A stretch of 64,000 bases of DNA. Source: Diphasiastrum complanatum (Eukaryota; Streptophyta; Lycopodiopsida; Lycopodiales; Lycopodiaceae). Of this stretch, positions 10,150-20,986 are shown in pieces. The notes under the pieces are model-generated. The model was not told where the DNA came from, ran no database searches, and saw only the letters and a program-made list of their open reading frames with translations. The stretch spans positions 42,326,858 to 42,390,857 of the forward strand of contig CM055097.1 of the NCBI GenBank assembly GCA_029204225.1, in the 5' to 3' direction. The translations under genes and the position numbers were made by a program. Position 1 is the stretch's first letter. The number at the start of each line of letters is the position of its first letter.

Positions 10150-10421
10150 GAAACATGAAAAAATCAACTGAACCCCCGTCATTTATCTAACACTACTTCT
10201 ACTTTCTTGATTTGTTTTTTAATTTCCACGAAGCACTGAGTAGAAGTAGGCGCAGATGCATCAAGTTGCTAGGCAACCTGCGCAACCTGCTGTGGCGTAA
10301 GTTGTTGTCCCAGGGGAGGGGCGCCAGACAAGGAGGATGGAACATTGGGGAGGGAGGGGGAGCGTGTGATCCCCCCACTTTTAGCTCTGGGCATAGAGGT
10401 AGCAGCGCAGGAGAGATGGCG
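10150..10421 (-). mobile_element. LINE copy G: 5' fragment
   Basis: Read on the minus strand, this starts right after the (TC)n tail of copy F. It resembles the pyrimidine-rich 5' region of copy D, with GGGGGGATCACACGCTCCCC in G against GGGGGAGCCCATGCTCCCCC in D. Only the 5' part survives, and it ends at the compound microsatellite at 10146. It is the last link of the minus-strand LINE chain. Confidence 0.5.
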
Positions 10422-10480
10422 TGAGAGAGAGAGAGAGGGGGGGAGAGAGAGAGAGAAACTTTAGAAGCTTTATTATTAAC

Positions 10481-10510
10481 GTCTTTTCCATGCCCAAAGG
10501 CATATAAGAC
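10481..10510 (-). other. LINE 3'-terminal stem-loop (copy F)
   Basis: Minus-strand 30-nt nested stem with outer GTCTT/AAGAC and inner ATGCC/GGCAT. The linker is slightly longer (GTTAATAATAAAGC) and precedes the (TC)n tail. Confidence 0.8.
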
Positions 10511-10750
10511 GAACAAGTACATCAAAATGGATGGCACCAAGACAAAGCAATGCCGTCAAAACAACATAACTATAACCAAACTAACTAAGAAGAGAAAAAT
10601 ATCTCTTCAGTGCTCTAACTCTCAACCTAACTCTGAACAATCTCTAACATGCGTCAATGAAAGGCTCTCACGCAGGAGGCAACTTTAAGTACAGTTTGAA
10701 AAATTCTCTCTTGACTAAAAGGCTGTCATGTAGGAGGCGTCACTGATTGA

Positions 10751-11558
10751 TCAATTCCGGATGGGGTGATCAGAAAATGTCGACCATCCCAGAAAATAAC
10801 CCTTTTTTCCTAACGCATTTGCTTCCTCAATGAGCTGCTTCCGTTCCTTCCACTGTAAGGCAGTTAGATCCTCATAAACGAAAACGTTACTACCTTTAAG
10901 ACGTCCATGACTCTTAAGAACTTCATTACGATTATTAGTGTATTTGAAACGGACGAAGACAACCGAAGAGTCGAACTTACTGTGCCAAGCTGCTTCCACG
11001 GCGCCTTCTTCTTCCTCATAGGAAAGTGAGGCCAGAAGTTCTTTGGCTGCAAGCAGGGGGTCGGTTTCGAAAAGACCTCTGACGCGGACGTTTTGAGAGT
11101 TGTATTCTCGTTTGGCTTGTTCTTCCATCGCCTGTGAAACCATCTTATTGCTTTTTTGCTTCAGTATTTTTGAGCATATCGGCCCAACGTTTTGTCGAGG
11201 TCTGAATTTTCTCCTCCAGTGCTTTGACTTGATCAGGGTTCACCGACGGAGCAGTGCTTAAGGCTGCCATTTGCGTCTTGAGAGTGACATTTTCCGTTTC
11301 AAGTAGATTTACCCGTTCCTTGAGTGCAAGCAAATCCACCTGCAGATTACTTATGAATGTCATCAATCCCGAAAGGGGTGGAGCATTGCAAGTGCCGCAA
11401 AGATCCTTGAGGGGAAAAGAAGATGGCGATGACGGTGATGGTGAAGGCAATGGTTCTTTGTTGCCTTTTCGACGTGTGGTGACCCATTCCGTGTCCATGG
11501 CTGGAGCAGGCCAGGAGCACAGGAGCAGGCCGAGAGCAGCAGCAGATTTCACATGCAC
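10751..11558 (-). CDS. LINE copy F ORF1 protein (two frames)
   Basis: Segment 11558-11145 reads MDTEWVTTRRKGNK from an internal Met, then a Ser/Pro-rich part, then a clear coiled coil (LQVDLLALKERVNLLETENV, then VKALEEKIQTSTKRWADML). It stops at 11145. Segment 11143-10751 starts with ATG two bases further on and has QNVRVRGLFETDP, VVFVRFKYTNNRNEVLKS and ALQWKERKQLIEEANALG, matching the RRM and C-terminal domains of ORF1 proteins. The second segment is in the +1 frame relative to the first. A single indel in the A-rich tract would explain the break. Otherwise ORF1 is better preserved here than in the other copies. Confidence 0.65.
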
Positions 11559-11900
11559 AGGAAGATCCGCTTAGCTGATTAGCTGCAATGGTTGAAAGGC
11601 CTGCCCCAACATAAGCCAAAACTGCCCTTGCAAGATAGGCAGCCGCCAAGCTATCTTTGATAAATTACAGCTTGCTGTTTTAACCCCAACGCAATAACGT
11701 TGATAGAATGATCACCTAAGTCGCGGCGCCTCACAAAAGAACCGCTACACAAACAAACCTTACGTTACAATGCCGAATAGCGGATTAGTGCATTGGGAGA
11801 ATTGAAGCCATTCGGATTAAATCATTCAAGAACCCGCATATGCCTTCCTTCCATCAGACTCCGCTTCCTTTACTTAGCTGCAAGGGTGGATCAGCATGAT

Positions 11901-11903
<3 letters not shown>

Positions 11904-11979
<76 letters not shown>
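11904..11979 (-). repeat. (GA)38 microsatellite: LINE A tail
   Basis: An uninterrupted (GA)n run, read as (TC)n on the LINE strand, directly follows the linker ATTAGTAAAGC of copy A. On its other side copy F begins. Confidence 0.95.
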
Positions 11980-11982
<3 letters not shown>

Positions 11983-11989
11983 TACTAAT

Positions 11990-12019
11990 GTCTTTTCCAT
12001 GCCAAAAGGCATATAAGAC
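11990..12019 (-). other. LINE 3'-terminal stem-loop (copy A)
   Basis: Minus-strand 30-nt nested stem with outer GTCTT/AAGAC, inner ATGCC/GGCAT and loop TTTT. It is the cleanest example of the family structure. Confidence 0.85.
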
Positions 12020-12255
12020 TAGTAAAAGTACATGTCATGTATCTGGTAATAGTGGGAGCGTATGAAACGTCTCCGAAATAGGAAATAAAAACACATCTAC
12101 TATAAAACTGAATTACCTAAGGTGAAATATGTAGGAGCATAGTAAAGGATAACACTATCATCAAGTCCTGCTGGTGCCGATGCTATAAAAGGATGTGATG
12201 CGAGCTACAGCATGGGGGAGCTTTGGTAGCCTCTGACATCATCTAGGATGGCTCC

Positions 12256-13393
12256 TCATAGGAGGTCTGACTGCTTGGGCGGCAACATGACTATAAATAA
12301 TGCGCTGCCTCTGGTCTCTATTAGCATGTATGTTGTCCTCATCAACATCATCATCATCAAGCTCTGGGTCATGCAAAAGAAGGAAGTAATCAGAGGCCGA
12401 GGAATAGTATGCTGAGATGTCTGACATAGATCCCTCCGCAATAGAAACATCAGTGCGACACATCGAGAGTCCTCATATGATATGAGAGATCGTAGTGTGG
12501 TGGGCATGTCGCGAAGCAGACAATAGTATCTCCCTCTGATCTCAGAATAAGCAGGGCATCTAAAAATAAAATGCTCCTCAGACTCCACCTCGCCAGAGCA
12601 TATATGGCAAATCCGCTCCTCCCTAGGAGTACCATGGAACCGTCCAGTCTCAATAGCTAGCTGATGTGACGACACACGGAGCTGGCCCAATGTAAATCTG
12701 AGGCTATGTGATAAACCTGAATCCAGATAATGTGTCAGGACTGGGACCCTTGTTAAGTCTAGCTCAATGAAGTGAGTCCGGTAGCTTAACCCCTAACTGT
12801 CGGCTCCAAGTACAATCAAGATATGCTCGATATAAAAAGCGTCTGATATACTGATGAGTACCCGAGGGAAGCTCTGTAATGGAAATACCAAAGGACTCAA
12901 TGAGGAAGTGGGATGCCTGAGGAAACCATGCCAATCTGTAGCCCTGATCATGAAGACAAACTGATGAAGCAAGTGCTATCTGCGTATATCTCGTATTTGC
13001 ATCTGGAAGTGCTTGGACTCTTTGAATATATGTAATAAGCTGGCAAGCCGCATCTATCTGTATGGGTGGAACAGCCGGCAAGGAGGATCTTGTGCGGGAC
13101 AGAGGGCTTCGCTTGAATCATATGAGCTAGCATGGTAATCTCGATATACTGGCCCAATGTGATGAAGAAAGATCGGTACACCATGCCTCTGCTGCATATA
13201 AAGCTATGGGGGTGACAATCGTATCAAAGAGTCGACACTTACTCCGAGCATCCTGAATGGACTTTCGGAAACAGAACCGCTCAAGCTGGACAAGGGAGGC
13301 ATGTCCCTTCCCAAGTCGAGTGGTAGCTACCTGTCGCATATTGAAGGTAGGGCTTGAAAAAAGTATCCCCAAACATGTGTATGGCGAAACCAC
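12256..13393 (-). pseudogene. LINE copy A ORF2 C-terminal region with zinc knuckle
   Basis: Segments at 13393-13127, 13081-12764 and 12690-12256 read in order. They contain GKGHASLVQLERFCFRKSIQ and LYAAEAWC, then VPPIQIDAACQLITYIQRV and ELPSGTHQYIRRFLY, then CHICSGEVESEEHFIFRC. The last is a C-x2-C-x8-H-x4-C knuckle like those at the end of many LINE ORF2 proteins. It probably contacts RNA or target DNA. Frames change between the segments, so the protein cannot be made from this copy. Confidence 0.8.
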
Positions 13394-13482
13394 CTCCAGG
13401 ATCTGTACATCAAAAGTGAGCTCATGTCTCTACATGAAGGCTTGAGAAGTGTTGAAGACCATAACCTTGGTCTTCCCAATAT

Positions 13483-14652
13483 TCACCCCCCATTTGGTAC
13501 AAAAATCATGCAAGCAATCCAACTGCCACTGTAACCCCTCTCTGGTCGAGGAGATACCACATCGTCGGCATAAAGAAGGATGGTGATCAGAATGTCACCA
13601 AGTCTGCAACCGGAACTGCCGCACTGTGAAATGACTCTTTCTAGCTCATCAATGTATAATCCAAAAAGAACAAGTGAAAGAGAACAACCCTGCTTCACCC
13701 CAATGGTGCTCCATATGTGCTCAGAAATACCCTTGCCATCACGGAAACATCCCAAAACTCGCTCATAAAGAGCTATCATAGCCATAATGATGTCAGTGGA
13801 GAAGCCAAGATCACGCAGTCTCTAAACGAGCAAGGAGCGAGGGACAAAGTCAGAGGCTTTCTTGAAGTCTACGAAAAACAATAGACCCTCTCTTTCCTGT
13901 GCTTGGCTTCCTCAATCAAAGCCTGGAGCGTGAAGATATGATCAATAGTGGAATAATGGGCTCGGAACCCTGCCTGGCCCAAAGCATGTAATTTCCTGGT
14001 TTCCGCCTCTGAACTCACAGCAGACTGAAGTATAGTACCGTATAGCTTCGCGAGAACATGCCCAATCATGATAGTACGATAGTTACCAAGAACCATAGGG
14101 TCACCATTTTTATGGATGGGGTGGATGATGGTGGTGCAGCAGGATGATGGAAAGCTAGAGACAACTGCGGAATTGAGGAGTGGCTAGTGTGGGAGCAAGT
14201 AGGTCGGCTGCATGGATAAGGAGTTCAGATTCAAGGTCTTCGATATCTCTCGCCGTATGGGACTTCATTCTCTTGATGGCCGCAAGTACCATGTTAGAGG
14301 TGAAGAAGGTGAACTCAAAAGGTTTGGGAGAGATAGAGATGGGTGAATCAGTGGGTATGGTGTAAAGGCTAGTGGCATAGTCGGTCCATATATAGAGGTT
14401 GTCCAGGAGAGGTGTTGGAGCACAGGGGATAAACTCCCGCCAAGAAGCGCCATAGGAAGAGCTGAAGAGAAGGTCAACAAGACGCTTTTCCTTCAGAATC
14501 ATCATAAGCACGCTTTTTACGGCGGAGGCGACCAACAACGAAAGAAAGAAAAGAGTGATCAGAACGGGTGGTGGAGGAGATATGAAAATCACATATGATG
14601 GGTATGGAGGATGGTGAACCCATGAGATAGTCAACGACACTATGTCAGCCAC
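13483..14652 (-). pseudogene. LINE copy A reverse transcriptase
   Basis: The linker (14652-14155, DIEDLESELLIHAADLLAP) is followed by 14096-13869, with YRTIMIGHVLAKLYGTILQS and ALGQAGFRAHYSTIDHIFTL. The segment at 13785-13483 has GVKQGCSLSLVLFGLYIDEL and the catalytic box LLYADDVV. These are the standard LINE reverse transcriptase blocks. The active-site YADD is intact, but frameshifts near 14100, 13860 and 13540 break the frame. Target-primed reverse transcription is the family's job. Confidence 0.85.
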
Positions 14653-15190
14653 TGTGAGGATGACAAGTATATCTGCCTGAATTTACCCAACAAGATAGGC
14701 CATTATAAATGGCTAACTCATGGGCCTCTCCAAACTGTAGTAAATACTCACCATATGGGGTAATACGTCCCAAACTATCGTCGAATGTCCTAGTAACTCC
14801 CATCTCATCACTGTCAAGAGCATGAACACGGAGCTGGTCGGTGGTGTCATGAAACTCTGCCTGTCGTGAGGATGTCCGGGCATTAAAATTCCCAGTGAGG
14901 AAAATATGGCCTCGCTCTGTGAATCTGATGTTATCCAATGAAAGATCAGGGTATGGTGAGCCAGTGCCCTCAAAAAAAGATGAAGACTCTGTAACTTGTT
15001 GTGACAAAAAGGTCAGCCACTAGTTGATCTGGTCTCAGGTCTATACACTGAATCCCATCTGTATCCTGGAAAAGTAGGAAGTCCTCACTCCAGACTCTCA
15101 TGGGTCTCCATAAAAAGCAATACATCTCGGCCAGTGATAAAGTCAATCAAGTCGCCAGTGGTAGAAGATGAGTGTATACCATCACAATTC
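14645..15190 (-). pseudogene. LINE copy A endonuclease
   Basis: An AP-type endonuclease is visible in fragments. The start near 15190 reads IGAWNCDGIHSSS with an ETHES motif. The segment at 15007-14645 has FLTGNFNARTSSRQ, where the usual GDFN motif has Asn instead of the catalytic Asp. It continues with ELAIYNGLSCW and CHPHSG, and VDYLMGSP with a histidine motif follows across a frame change. Loss of the motif Asp alone would abolish nicking. Confidence 0.8.
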
Positions 15191-15669
15191 CATGCTCCAA
15201 TCTGGAGATGGTGTGGATGGGGCCTCGGGTACTCCCGAACCCGGGAACCCCAAGTCCCTAGCACTGGGGACTGCTAGGAGCGCTAGCAAGGAAGCGCACC
15301 CGTCCATCCCGATGTATAACCTGTTTGCTAGACTCTCGGGCCTCCTGAAAGGCTTTACGCCTTTCCTCGACATGAATATATGTGGGATCATCGTCCATAT
15401 AGATAGTGGTGCCGCGTAACTTGGCTCTGCAACGCAAAGCCTCCCTGCGACTCTGCAAAGAAGTAAAACGGATGATCAAGGTGGCTGTATCCCTGGGACC
15501 ATGCTGCATCTAATCCATATGTTCTGTGACCTAATGTGGTATCAAGGAATCGCTTAGCTTCCGCCATGGCATCCTGTGTGTCTGGTATCCCTCGCACTCT
15601 AATGTTGTGAGCTTTTTGTTCTCTAGTTTTTTCTTCCGAGATGGTGGCTGAAATGGCTGAAGATATGGG

Positions 15670-16059
15670 TGTCAAATTCCAAGGCCTAGCTATGGAGTAT
15701 CATAACAGCATAGTAAGCACACTATGAAAGCTTCAGAAAACCAGCTATGGAGTAGAACTCAAAAGCAAGAGAGAGAGGACTTCAAAACTCACACAACATG
15801 AATGAATATTCAAAGTGTAGTAGGGCGTGGAAACCCCTCCAAAGTTTGGGCTACATATAGCATGTTATGTATAGAGGTGGTGTCTTGCTAATTCTAGCTC
15901 TAGAACCCACATGGGTTCTTAACCTACTTGATTTACTTGCTTAATTAGCACAAGTGGGGTGTACTATGTACATATATGTTTTACCCCCATGTCTTATGCA
16001 CAACTTACAAGTTACAAGTATACAAGCCTTAAGGGGCAAAATAGGCATTTATTTCAACA
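15670..16059 (-). repeat. Copia 3' LTR
   Basis: This 390-bp LTR begins TGTCAAATTCC and ends ATTTCAACA on the plus strand. It matches the LTR at 20597-20986 except for three substitutions. The TSD copy ATGGG lies just left of it. Confidence 0.97.
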
Positions 16060-17325
16060 CCCCCCCTCAATGGCTATTTTGTTCATACCAACACCTAGCA
16101 TGCTGCGAAACTTTTCAAATTTTTCTCTACTAAGTGCCTTAGTAAAGATATCTGCTGCTTGTTCGTTGGTATCACAGTACTCGAGCTGAATTTCTCCGCT
16201 TTGTATCTTCTCTCGTAAGAAGTGTTGATCCACCTCAATATGCTTCGTACGAGCATGGTACACATGATTTTTGGCAAGCTGGATGCAACTCTGGCTGTCA
16301 CACTGAAGAATACTAGGACCATCCTGTGGAATCTGCACCTCCCCAAGAAGTCTCCTGAGCCATATTGCCTCGCAGGTAGCTTTTGCCGCTGCCCTGTACT
16401 CAGCCTCTGTCGATGATAAGGTAACTGTGGGCTGTTTCTTGCTACACCAAGAAATGGCCCCTGAACCAAGGTTAAAAGTGTAACCTGTGGTCGACTTTCG
16501 ATCATCCCTATCACCTGCCTAATCCGAATCAGTAAAGCCTCCAAGCTGAAGCTTTCCGTCATCTGTGTACTCAATCCCATAGCAGGTTGTCCCTTTGACA
16601 TACCTCAAAACCCTCTTGGCTGCTTTCCAATGTGCTTTAGTTGGAGAACTCATGAACTGGCTTGCTACACCAACCGCATAGGAAATGTCTGGTCTCGTAG
16701 TGGTGAGATAAATCAGGCTACCCACAAGCTGCCTATAAAGAGTCTCGTCCACAAAAGGAGTGCCATCATCTCTGGATGGCTTACTGCTGGTATCAATGGG
16801 CGTGGAAACGGGTTTGCAATCCTGCATGTTGAACCTGTTCAAAACTTCACATGCATAGTTGGCTTGGGAAATAAACACACAGTTTTCCTTTTTCCAAACC
16901 TCCAAACCAAGACAATAGTGGATTAAGCCCAAATCCTTCATCTCGAACTCATTTGATAAATGAGCCTTCACCTTTTCAATAAGCTGCCCATTGTTACCCG
17001 TGATGACCAAGTCATCCACATAGAGAACTATCAAAACAATGTTCCCATCTTCCTCCTTCACGAACAGGTTGCAATCCGACTGACTCTTTATGAATTGCTC
17101 CTTGGCAAAATAGTCGTCAATACGACTATACCAGGCCCTGGGTGCCTGCTTCAAACCATATAAGGCCTTCTTAAGCCTGCATACCATACTTTCCTTGCCC
17201 TTAGCCTCAAAACCTTGTGGCTGCTCCATGTAGACTTCTTCAGCCAACTGTCCATTAAGAAAAGCACTCTTCACGTCCATTTGATGGACCTCCCAACCAA
17301 AAAATGCAGCCAATGCTAAAACCAA
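16054..17325 (-). pseudogene. Copia reverse transcriptase and RNase H
   Basis: The 17325-16519 part has VHQMDVKSAFLNGQLAEEV, the catalytic box VLYVDDLVITGNN and VGSLIYLTTTRPDISYAVG. A TAG at 16519 replaces a codon in the RNase H start (GGFTDSD then stop). The same frame continues with [39 protein letters not shown] and [10 protein letters not shown] at the end. The reverse transcriptase domain itself is open and its YVDD is intact. Confidence 0.95.
16060..16072 (-). other. Copia polypurine tract
   Basis: On the minus strand the tract reads TTGAGGGGGGG directly before the 3' LTR. This is the usual primer for plus-strand DNA synthesis. Confidence 0.9.
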
Positions 17326-19474
17326 CCTGATAACGTCATCTTAGCTACCGGTGCAAACGTCTCGTCATAGTCCAAGCCCTCCTTCTGTGCATAGCCTTTA
17401 GCAACCAGCCTTGCCTTATGCTTTTCGATGCTCCCATCAGATTTGTATTTGGTCTTGTAGACCCACTTACAGCCAATAGGACGCTTCCCTTTTGGTAACT
17501 TCACCAAATCCCATGTATCATTCTTGAGAATGGAGTCGTACTCCTCTTGCATAGCATGTTGCCATACCTTCTCAACGAATGTATGTGGATCTTGTGAATC
17601 CAAAATAGTAGTCATAAGTGCATAGTTTGTCTCCTGGTGTTCATGCTGCTGGGCTTGCCTTTGAGACCTCCTAGCCCTTGGATTGCTGCTCTCTCCCTCA
17701 TCCAATATCAAACCATCCTGCACAGTTTGCCAATACCACTTGGGAAACTTCTTCCTTGCAGTTGGTGATGAAGACGGTGAATAGGACTCAACAGATTTGC
17801 CCCTTTCCTTCCGCTTCCTAGCCTCCTCGGATTCTTCCTCTTGATCACTCATATGATCATCCTGAGGCTCCCCAGTATATGGATGTGGGTCATCAAGTAT
17901 TGGCACAAATTCACTTGTACCATCCTCCATCTCAAGTTCCTCTATAGGAGGCGTTTGATCTTCTTCAAAGATCACATCTCGACTTATGATCCTTTTCTTG
18001 CTAGTAAGATCGTAAAGTCTGTAAGCTTTGCTTTCTTCACTGTATCCCAAGAAAATACTCTTTGCTGATTTTGCATCCAGCTTCTTCCTGTTATCCTTGG
18101 GAATATGGGCATAGGCCGTACAACCAAACACTCGCAAAGCGCCTACCTTGGGCTTAATGCCGCTAAATGCCTCTTCTGGAGTCTTGCCTTCCACAGCTTT
18201 TGTTGGACTTCTATTCAACAAAAACACTGCTATGTGCATTGCCTCGCCCCAAAAAGAGTTGGGCAACCCCTTTGCCTTGAGCATGCACCTTGCACACTCC
18301 ACAATAGTTCGGTTCTTTCTCTCTGCTACGCCATTTTGCTGAGGGGTATGAGGAGCTGTAAGCTGCCTTTTGATCCCATTGGCTTTGCAGAATTCCACAA
18401 ATTCTGTCTTAATGAACTCTCCACCACCGTCTAACCTGAGCATCTTTATCTTCTTTCCTGAATGTTCTTCTACCAAAGCTTTGAAATGCAGGAAGTACTT
18501 GAATGCTTCAGATTTTAACCAAGAAATAAATCCAAATCTTGCGTGAGAAGTCATCAATAAAGGCCATAAAGTAATATGCCCCCCCGCAGATTTTGTTTGG
18601 GTTGGCCCCCACAAATCTGAATGTATCAAGTCAAGTATGCCTGCTGCCCTGGTGGTGCTTTCCTTGGGAAACTTATGTCTTTGTTGTTTTCCCATAGCGC
18701 AAGCCTCGCAAACTGAAGAGCTTGGCTTAACAACTGGAAGCCCCTCCACCATATGATGCTGGTTCAACACCTGCATGCTTTGGTAGCCAAGATGTCCATA
18801 CCTCTCATGCCACAACCTATCCACATCCCTTCCTTTTGCTGTATAAGCATGCTGACTAGGGATAGAAGTGTATAACCTGTATAGATTATCTTCCTGCAAT
18901 CCTTTGGCCACAACCTTCATATTATCACTCAAGTCCAACACAAGACAAGAAGTAGCATGAAATATACTTTCATATTTTGTTGAGTGATAACTCCTACTGA
19001 AAGAAGATTTTTAGCAAGTCCTGGTACATATAAGACATTCTTAATGACTTTGACTTCTCCTGATGGAAGCTTTACAAGTACTGTGCCCTTTCCCTTGACC
19101 TTGTGTGTTGAGTTGTCACCTAGGCACACCTCTTGTCCATCACTAATCCCCACAAAGGTATCAAACCAATCCCTATGAGGGGTCATGTGCTTTGAAGCAC
19201 CTGAGTCAATGTACCAACCACCTGTTGTAGCTTGTGAAGCCAATGCAACAGAGAATAACTCAGCTTGCCTTATGTCACTCTGCTCCTCTCTTGCAACACT
19301 CTCAACAACATTTCCTCCTTGCTTCTTTGTGCCCTTCTTTTGGTCTGCAAGCTTCTTCCTGCACTCAAAAGCAAAGTGTTCATATTTACCACAGTAATTG
19401 CAATTCCCCTTCCTTCGAGGTGTGGAAGAAGTATTCGAGGAGGGTTGTGCTTCTGACATCTGCAAGTTCTCCAT
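17316..19474 (-). pseudogene. Copia zinc knuckle, protease and integrase
   Basis: The 19474-18929 part has the knuckle CNYCGKYEHFAFEC and the protease motif GGWYIDSGASKHMTP. A one-base deletion near 18955 shifts the frame. The 18941-17316 part has the integrase zinc finger (RYGHLGYQSM then CEACAMG), HSDLWGP, a scrambled stretch around 18530-18590 where two compensating shifts remove the first catalytic Asp, then LRLDGGGEF and TPQQNGVAERKNRTIVE with the later acidic residues. It ends with PIGCKWVYKTK at the start of reverse transcriptase, followed by another one-base shift near 17330. Confidence 0.92.
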
Positions 19475-20221
19475 TCCTTGCTCAAGTGTTTGTGGTGTTC
19501 CTTTGTTCTTGCCTTTACCTTTCTTCTTATCCTTAGCTGGATTTTACTTCTTCTTAGAAGCAAAGGCATGCTCCTGGAAATCTTCCCTCTTGGAGAGATT
19601 AACTCTCCTCATCTCCTCCTGTAACAAGAGACCATAGACTTCTTCATAGGTAGGGATCTTCTCTCTCACTGATATCATCATCACAAAGTTCTGATAAGCA
19701 TATGACAAGCTATTCAGAACTATTGGCACCAAGTTTTTGTCAGCAATAGACTCTCCAAGTACAGAAAGCTGATATCTAATATCCTGAATCTTAGTAAGAT
19801 GATCAGTAACTGACTCCCCTGTCTCCATTTTGAGAGTATACAACTTGTTCTTCAAGTAGAGAAACCTGGTTGTACTTGCTGTCTCATACAATGCACAAAG
19901 AATGTGCCATGCATCCACAGGCCCTTTGGCCGACCTGATTAGAGGAATCACATTATCCCTCACTGACATGTTGATGATTCTGTGTGCCTTTTCCCCTCTC
20001 TTGATATAGTCCTTAAGTTCAAGTTCAGATGTTGGAACAGGCTCCTCACCTGTCACAAGCTTCCAACATTCTTTGTCTTCAAGAATGTTCTTGATCTTGA
20101 ATTTCCATATGCTAAAGTTAGTGCCATCAAGCCGGCTGGCTTCACTCAGCATGCTCTCTGCAAGACTAGACATAGCTGGATAGAAATAAAACACAAAAGG
20201 CAAACTGGGGTTTTCACCCAA
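19475..20221 (-). pseudogene. Copia gag, N-terminal part
   Basis: The reading frame opens at 20221 and includes a copia gag start (RLDGTNFSIWKFKIKNILED), KGPVDAWHILCALYETAS and VTDHLTKIQDIRYQLSVLG, the conserved UBN2-type capsid region. A TAA at 19544 interrupts a lysine-rich stretch; the same frame then continues into the zinc knuckle. One base change could account for the stop. Gag would form the particle that houses reverse transcription. Confidence 0.9.
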
Positions 20222-20581
20222 CTAGGGTATGCAGCCACTTGCTCAATAACCCTCAGCTTCTGGATTTGAAACTATCCCCCTGTATGGCTGTCCTAGCCCT
20301 TGTCCAAGATCCACTCAGAACTTTCACTGAAGTCCCCACTGTAGAAAGCGCCCTCCTACAGTCCTGGCTGTCCAAAAAGACTCAAAATTTTTTGTCTCAA
20401 ATTAGAAACTTTTTGGCTCCCTGTACTCCCCTTGCCAACAGTACTCCAACCATGCAGATAGCTCAGAGATCAGATGCCCCTACAAAAAGTGCTCCCTCCT
20501 CAAAGGTAAGCTGCTCTCCAGGAATGGCAGGAATCTGATCAAAAACAGGTCCAAGCTTTCACCACACCACAGGCAACATAA

Positions 20582-20596
20582 CCTGCTCTGATACCG
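20582..20596 (-). other. Copia primer binding site (initiator tRNA-Met type)
   Basis: The minus strand reads CGGTATCAGAGCAGG immediately after the 5' LTR. Plant copia elements usually have TGGTATCAGAGC here, complementary to the 3' end of initiator tRNA-Met. The first base differs. Confidence 0.9.
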
Positions 20597-20986
20597 TGTC
20601 AAATTCCAAGGCCTAGCTATGGAGTATCATAACAGCATAGTAAGCACACTATGAAAGCTTCAGAAAACCAGCTATGGAGTAGAACACAAAAGCAAGAGAG
20701 AGAGGACTTCAAAACTCACACAACATGAATGAATATTCAAAGTGTAGTAGGGCGTGGAAACCCCTCCAAAGTTTGGGCTACATATAGCATGTTATGTATA
20801 GAGGTGGTGTCTTGCTAATTCTAGCTCTAGAACCCACATGGGTCCTTAACCTACTTGATTTACTTGCTTAATTAGCACAAGTGGGGTGTACTATGTACAT
20901 AAATGTTTTACCCCCATGTCTTATGCACAACTTACAAGTTACAAGTATACAAGCCTTAAGGGGCAAAATAGGCATTTATTTCAACA
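20597..20986 (-). repeat. Copia 5' LTR
   Basis: This 390-bp partner of the LTR at 15670-16059 is flanked on its right by the TSD ATGGG. On the minus strand it is followed by the primer site. Confidence 0.97.

Larger units (their letters stand above)
10422..11903 (-). mobile_element. LINE copy F: ORF1-only derivative
   Basis: On the minus strand this copy has a 5' region (about 11903-11560), ORF1 (11558-10751), about 190 bases of 3' region, the family stem-loop (10510-10481), a linker and a (TC)n tail (10456-10422). No endonuclease or reverse transcriptase sequence lies between ORF1 and the tail. It therefore resembles the HAL1 (half-L1) elements of mammals: ORF1 plus a 3' end recognised in trans. 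The 11650-11903 part shows no coding sequence. Confidence 0.75.
15670..20986 (-). mobile_element. Complete Ty1/copia element nested in LINE A
   Basis: The element is 5,317 bp with 390-bp LTRs at both ends, TG...CA termini, a 5-bp target duplication ATGGG (15665-15669 and 20987-20991), a tRNA-Met-type primer site and a G-rich polypurine tract. The protein order is gag, protease, integrase, reverse transcriptase, RNase H, the Ty1/copia order. The two LTRs differ at 3 of 390 positions, so the insertion is recent, yet the coding region holds two stop codons and several frameshifts. It landed in ORF1 of LINE A. Confidence 0.97.

Noticed and set aside
11145-11160. Slippery heptamer A AAA AAG just before the stop of LINE F ORF1, suggesting -1 frameshifting
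   Set aside because: The downstream segment is in the +1 frame relative to the first one, so a -1 shift would not reach it. A one-base indel in the A run is simpler.
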